Shown: piece after piece, positions 58,815-64,000 of the stretch
Numbering within the stretch: the first letter of the stretch is position 1
Layout of the letters: every line of letters starts with the position of its first letter
Assembly (NCBI GenBank): GCA_020631735.1
Contig: CM036170.1
Location: 68,711,737 to 68,775,736 of the forward strand
Origin: Saccharum officinarum
Lineage: Eukaryota; Streptophyta; Magnoliopsida; Poales; Poaceae
Reading direction: 5' to 3'
DNA length: 64,000 nucleotides
Program-made: the position numbers and the translations under genes
The notes under the pieces: generated by a model
What the model saw: the letters and a program-made list of their open reading frames with translations, nothing else
What the model was told of the DNA's origin: nothing
The model's database searches: none

Positions 58815-59252
58815 TGTTGGCACTAGAACCTAATGCCCAGGTGAGCAGCACCTGCTCCCCTTGCCTCTCCCTCTCCCCTGAACCAAGGAATTCTTCAGCA
58901 CACACACACACTGCTCAGTTTCAGCTCCTGAAACTGCAGACTCAAAGAGATGGTGGCAAGAGCTGCCTTTTCCATTGCATTGCTTCCTAATTTATACAAG
59001 CAAGCTACCAACTACATAGTACATGATGGTATGGCTGAGTACAGCCCCCATCACCTTAGTACAGCCAAGACATGGCTGGTGTACCTCTACCTAATCCTAG
59101 TACATGGTATACATCACCTTCTACCAACTAAAGTACTAGGGATGGCCTATTGCCATACTTGCTGCAGTATCCAGGACATGGACAGCAGACCTGACCATGC
59201 CCTTGACTGACAGAAGGTGAGGGAGTGGAGGATCAGCAGATTAAGTCTAACA
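58815..59252 (-). repeat. 5' LTR of the Copia element
   Basis: 438 bp with TG...CA ends. A TATA box on the minus strand (GTATAAATTA, 58988-58997) is suitably placed for transcription toward the gag frame. Confidence 0.92.
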
Positions 59253-59439
59253 CTGGTAAGGGACTAATTTAAAAGGATCGTCTATTGATGTAAATATTGT
59301 AGATACACATGTATCTATAGAATATACAATAATATGTTATTTCGCACCTATTTACAGTATACAAAAATAAAGTATTCTTCTTCCAAAAAAAGGGAGAATA
59401 GGTCCCGTTAAATCTTCTTTCTGTTGTGAGCAGCAGCTG

Positions 59440-62396
59440 TTATTGAAGTATCAGGCTCGGTGTCTTGTTTACCGAAGCTCCCTTCACAATCCTAAATTGG
59501 TCTCGTACCTCCATCGAACTTGAGTTTACAAACTGAATAAAAGAGGTTAACAATTATTCAGACTTCAATGCAAATGCAGAACCATTTTAAAACACTAAAG
59601 TGGTGTTTCTTATTTTTTTCAATATTTTCTGGGAGTTAGTTGAGTTAACACTCAACTGTGGCATTTTCTTTACCCAACCACTTCAATATTGGGAGTACTT
59701 TTAAATATGCTAAAATAGAGGAACGGAAACACAACACCTGGAGGAACTCACCTGAACCAGCATATCGGTTCTTGTAGCATGCACCTTGCCATAGCCAAAC
59801 TCCGAAACCCTTGATAAGCTCCAGGCCTCCCCCTAAATATTTGGACAACGGGAAAAGAATATTAACGAGCATATATCAACATCATTCAAGATAATCAATT
59901 CCAAATCTTCTCTCGATTCCTAACATTAACTGAATCATTGTTAACACCATACACTTCAAGATTATGCAGTTCCTGCTTTCAACATACAAGCCTGGTTAAT
60001 TGTTACCATGACTCTTACATTGTTAGGGAAGCTGTCCAAGCTGAACCCTCCTGCTCCAACAATGACATGAACAGGCGCGGTATAGTTGCTGTTGTCGTAG
60101 ACGTCAATTCCGCTTTTGTCCTTAGTTGGCATGCCTTTGCAATCACCCTGGTATACTGCACAGGTCCTCTCATAGTTGTGTACATGGCCGAAGAAAACCA
60201 AATCCACCTAGTCACCGCAGAACCCAAACATGTCACTATAGGCAGCATATTGTCATTTTTCTCAGGAATAATGTGGCACAGTTTGTTCTAACTTTTTGAA
60301 CTTTTAGCGTGATTTCTTACCTGGTAGTTGAACAGGAGTGGCTCAACAGAGGCAACAAAGTTGGAATCAACGTTGGGCAGTATACCACCATGGGAGGAAT
60401 ACATCGGTCTATGCCTGCAATGGTCAGTGAAATGCCAACTGTTATTTCTTGTATCTTGCAGAACAGATTCCAGAATCCAGAGTACAACATAAATAATCCA
60501 AGAAAACAAGGTCCGGTCTCATGCTGCAGCCTTTCTTTCCCCACCTGATCAGTCTTTGGCCAGGCTTTTGGGTAGGAGAGAAATGAGTAATTCACTCACC
60601 CAATGAAGATCACCCATGGTGTTCTTGATCTATCAACAGATGACAAATCTTCGTCCATCCAATTATACTGCTCAAACAACAAAGTTTTTTTTTTCAGAGA
60701 AGGTTTTTGTGTTTCCAAGACTTAAAACAGAAGTAGAAAATGTACAGATAAGATCATACCTGCTCTGACTTCTCCGACCACTCATGCTCGGTGGACATCA
60801 CAATGAAGTGAACGGTCCCTTGCTCTATAGAATACCATGGCTTATCCTTACTGACAGCAGGCATGGGGAAGTATGATTCGTAGGCGACTCCACATTCACC
60901 CCCTGAATCAGGAGTCACATACACAGATCCAGAGTTCGCGTAATCCCTGAGGAAGACAATAAGACATCACCAGTTCATGGTAGCAATTGTGCATTATATA
61001 TTTCTGTCACCGTGTAAATTCACTATTGTTAAAATTGCACTGGAAGTGCAAGATTCTGAATAAAGAAAGTCACCTTTCGTGATTACCAATAGCTGTCATG
61101 TAGGAAACTTGAGAGGCGAGTGGCGTGATGAGGTGAAGGAAGAAGTCCCACTCAACCAGGAAGCCTGTGGCGTAGCTGATGTCTCCTATATGGAAAATGG
61201 AGTCCACGTTTCCTGCTTGGATCTCTTTAGCCACTGCCTTGGCCACAGAAATCGATCCAGGCTGCAAAGGCGTCCCATGACCATTAGAACCAGACCCAGT
61301 TAATATTTTCCCAGACTTACTACAACCATAACATGTCATACGAGAATGTACAGTCTTCGCAGAAAAGATCCAGCCTTAGAGCAGTTTGCATCAACACTGT
61401 ATTTTGATCTACCTTATCCCGTTTATTGATTAAAATAAACGGCAGATCCTGCCAGTTCACTTTCAAAAATATTTCGATCTACCTGAATGTAGTGTTCCAC
61501 TGATGGGTCCAGTGGAGCCTTCCCCATATCACCATAGATCACAAAGGACAGCCCATCTGAACCAGCAGCTGGTGGAGTTTTGAACTTAACTCTGTCACTC
61601 CAGCCCACAGAATCACTGCACAAATAAGAAAGCGACTAACTGTAGATCATTTTTTTCAAGGATCTTAGTCGTGTTAGGAGAATTCAAGATCTACCTTCCG
61701 TAGCGGTAAGTGTAGGAATGAGATGGCTGGAGACCAGTCATGACGGCCGAGTGGATGTAGCCGGGGTCATGCCAGCCGAAATCCTTCGCAGGGCTCGGCA
61801 GCACGGCGATGCCTGCACGCAGGCAATTTTGTCCGAGGAAACGCGGAATCAGACACGGCGACATGACATTTCATTTTACAGTTCCATTCTCCGAGGATAA
61901 CATATGGATTACTCACTGCACATATCATCCTGCGTGAACGTTGCGACTTCAGAAGTAGATGACTTTCCGTCTCCATACTGCACTTGCTGCGGATTCCCGT
62001 CTCCACTCACCCAGGTAAGCTTCATCTGCGACAATAAACGCCCAGGTAAGGGTGCTGTTCAGCTGTTGCAGAGAGCAACGGGTGGAATCGAGTCGAGTGG
62101 TGGGTTCCTGGAGTGGCTCTACTCACCGAGGTAGCCTTGGAGTCGGTGCTGGAGAGGTGGCCGTACAGCGGGCTGGCGGGGTTGGCGAACCGGAGTACGC
62201 CGGACCGCTTGAGGAGGCACGGCGTCTTGAAGCCGCCGGAGAAGAGCACGAACTCGACATCGGTGCGGAAGTTGACGACGTGGAAGGTGAGCGTGGCGGC
62301 GCAGGTCCGGGCCTTGCAGGCGCCGGACGCGTCGCGCTTCCCGCAGCCCGCGTTCTTGCAGCCCATGTATCCGGGGTCGCTTGTCAGGTACTGGGC
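59440..62396 (-). CDS. Purple acid phosphatase, PAP1-like, copy C, exons 3-13 in window
   Basis: Exons equivalent to copy A exons 3-13: 62396-62127, 62025-61917, 61812-61695, 61615-61483, 61261-61074, 60946-60760, 60667-60600, 60414-60321, 60207-60019, 59832-59752, 59532-59440. All are in frame with GT-AG sites, and exon lengths match copy A except exon 11 (three bases shorter) and exon 13 (different tail, ending KTPSLILQ). The metal-ligand motifs GDMG, GDISY, GNHE, FIGH and GHVH are intact. The protein differs from copy A at many positions (for example VYQGDCKGMPTKDKSG against VYQSICKGEPKKDASG), so this is a real, older paralogue. Exons 1 and 2 are not seen in the 1.6 kb to the window end. 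Either they lie beyond it or the gene has lost its signal peptide and first domain segment. Confidence 0.85.
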
Positions 62397-63170
62397 CTGC
62401 ACTTCCGTGTAAGGAAGATTCTGAGTAGGAGTATATCATGGAAAAATTCCATTTGGTTGGTCTCTACAAAATTTTGCCGAAGTTCGATTCAACTCCTTTA
62501 TTTTTTTTGAAAGTTATTTGACTCCTTGATTGAAAACCCAATTTTTTTTGAACTTCTTCAACTTTTCAAAAGGAAAATTTTGACAGCGATTTTGGCCGAC
62601 ATTATGTCACATAGACTATTCTATATGGTGCCACATTAGATACAACCATAATGCTAGCCCACGGGCATCCATCTCGTCCGGATGCGGATCATCCTCATCC
62701 ACTCATCCGCTCCCTCTCAGAAAAAACAACACGCACGATAGGGGCACTATCCGAAAATCTCCCAAATCGACCTCGAGCCAGCCCATATACCTACCTACCT
62801 CCCTCCACCTCTGCTTCCTCTCCCTCCCTTCAACTCCACTGCTCTGCTTCGCTTGGCCTCGGCGTGGGGTGCTTGCTGCGGCTTGGTCCGACGGAAGGAC
62901 AACATATCAACCTCAGCGTTGTCACCACCGGCAGGCGAGGAGAAGCAGGAGGCGGCACCCGTCAGGCACTGCAAGGGCGTCAATGACCTCGACAAGGTCG
63001 TGCTCCATGAGGTCCGAGGTAGCTCCGCAAAGGTACCTATCTGCCACTCCCACGAGTCATCGGGCATGTTCCGGCTGCCGGATCCCGGTGTAGATCCGCG
63101 GTGCTTGCCACGGTGATGTTCGAAGCTCGATTTCTCGGTTGCTACCCCAGCCTCCCCCTCCCCTATGTGG
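62397..63170. other. Upstream flank or intron of PAP copy C
   Basis: The acceptor at 62397-62403 (GTGCAG on the minus strand) shows that an intron begins here going upstream. Sequence equivalent to PAP exon 2 or exon 1 is not visible. 62640-63120 is CpG-richer with open frames that I do not recognise. Confidence 0.4.
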
Positions 63171-63570
63171 CATATGTATGTTTCAAGTGTTTCAGACGTT
63201 TCAGATGTATGTTGCAATTGTTTTATCTTGATGTTGCAAAAGTAGATCGGAGGATGTTGTGCATGTTGCAAGTGTTTCAGAAGTAAGTGTTTGTTCAAAA
63301 TGTTTCATCTGTTTCCAGACGTATGTTGCGGTCGTTTTTTATCTGGATGTTGCATATGTTTTACACATATGTTGCAACAGTATGTTCCAAATGTTTTTAG
63401 TTGTTTCAATCTTATGTTGCAACAAATGGTTTCACGTTGCAAGTTGTAATTTTTGGATGTTTCATGTGTTTCACACACATGTTGCAAGTGCATGTTCCAA
63501 ATGTTCCATCTATTTTCAGACATATGTTGCAGTTAAATGTTTTTAATGCTGCAAGTGTTTTAGGTTGTTC
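63171..63570. repeat. Degenerate ATGTTGCA/GTGTTTCA repeat region
   Basis: The words ATGTTGCA, GTGTTTCA, CAAATGTTT and TCAGACGTATGTTGCA recur about every 20-40 bp through 400 bp. This type of sequence is common inside grass DNA transposons (subterminal repeats), but the family cannot be fixed from what is visible. A GC-rich block (63575-63870) follows, then an AT-rich end. Confidence 0.5.
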
Positions 63571-64000
63571 GGCCGGGAGTGAGCCAAGGGCGAGCAGACT
63601 AGGCGCGCAGCGCACCGGGGGGTCGGTGGACGAGGGTGCTGGGGGCCAGCGGACGGGGGGTGCTGTGGTGTTGCGGTCGGGGCACGCTGGGGGCGTGCTC
63701 GTCCTCAGCTGCTCATCCCAGCTCCTGAGTACCGTCCGCGCGGAGAGAGAGGAGGGGGTCAGGGGTGACCGGCGGGCGCAGAGACAAGGGCGAAGTGCAC
63801 GCGTGGGGCAAAGCGAAGGCGGACGGGGTCGGGACGAAGGCGATGGGGCGGGCTGCACAGGTGTCCGGATGTTCGAGCGCTAACCATGCCCTAGATACAA
63901 TTAAGATATTCTTTACATCCTAAAATATTTAATTTTATATGATTTAAATTTTGTTCTAAAATATTTGACTTTTTATTTTGCAATGTACATTTCTCTTTTC
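63571..64000. other. GC-rich then AT-rich right edge
   Basis: 63575-63870 is GC-rich with antisense open frames, probably part of the same transposon as the repeats to its left. 63890-64000 is AT-rich. No gene is supported. Confidence 0.35.

Larger units (their letters stand above)
53890..59252 (-). mobile_element. Complete Ty1-copia retrotransposon with frameshifted integrase
   Basis: The 5.4-kb element has LTRs at 53890-54331 and 58815-59252 (TGTTGGCACTAGAACC ... AGTCTAACA) and a perfect 5-bp target duplication CTGGT (53885-53889 and 59253-59257). The primer binding site (minus strand TGGTATCGGAGCCG, 58799-58812) puts the 5' LTR on the right. A polypurine tract (AGGATTAGGGGAAGA) adjoins the 3' LTR at 54332-54347. 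Coding order gag, protease, integrase, reverse transcriptase, RNase H defines Copia. The LTRs differ by about half a dozen substitutions and a few indels in 440 bp, so the insertion is fairly young. The two integrase frameshifts make it defective. Confidence 0.93.

Overview
This is a nuclear plant genome window, almost certainly from a panicoid grass (Andropogoneae such as sugarcane, Miscanthus, sorghum or maize would fit). The reasons are intron-containing genes with GC-rich 5' exons and AT-richer 3' exons, Tourist-like MITEs with TTA target duplications, a Sirevirus-like Copia element with a 2.5 kb LTR, a large solo LTR, a PIF/Harbinger transposon and a Ty1-copia element. The species is an inference. 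I see no prokaryotic operon, CRISPR array, rRNA or tRNA gene.

Layout. 1-1947: 5' end of a minus-strand LTR retrotransposon that runs off the left edge. 2332-3162: single-exon F-box gene. 3820-4258: two-exon secreted nsLTP-like gene. 4450-7758: degenerate repeats, a reverse-transcriptase-type RNase H fragment, an (AT)n microsatellite, a MITE and LTR-like debris. 7764-18268: complete gag-only Sirevirus-like element (TSD CCCAT). 18274-23560: decayed PIF/Harbinger transposon with both a Myb/SANT-like ORF and a DDE transposase. 24319-24548: MITE. 24802-25254: second nsLTP-like gene, paralogous to the first and with the same intron. 25959-39844: 13.9 kb unit holding a 13-exon purple acid phosphatase (PAP) gene, MITEs, a 2.9 kb solo LTR, a CpG-rich block and a poly-C tract. 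39845-39944: 100 N. 39945 to about 53825: a near-identical second copy of that unit. 53890-59252: complete Ty1-copia element (TSD CTGGT) with two frameshifts in integrase. 59440-62396: exons 3-13 of a third, diverged PAP gene. 62400-64000: repeat-rich sequence without recognisable exons.

Genes with likely cell function are one F-box protein, two nsLTP-like secreted proteins and a PAP cluster, all on the minus strand. The rest is mainly nested transposable elements. The strongest observation is that the 13.9 kb duplication begins and ends exactly at the 100-N gap. That is the expected signature of two overlapping contigs or haplotypes placed end to end, so the real locus may hold two PAP genes rather than three. 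I found no undescribed molecular system. The points worth checking concern assembly structure, a 2-bp exon change with a possible splice rescue, and the organisation of the gag-only Sirevirus-like element.
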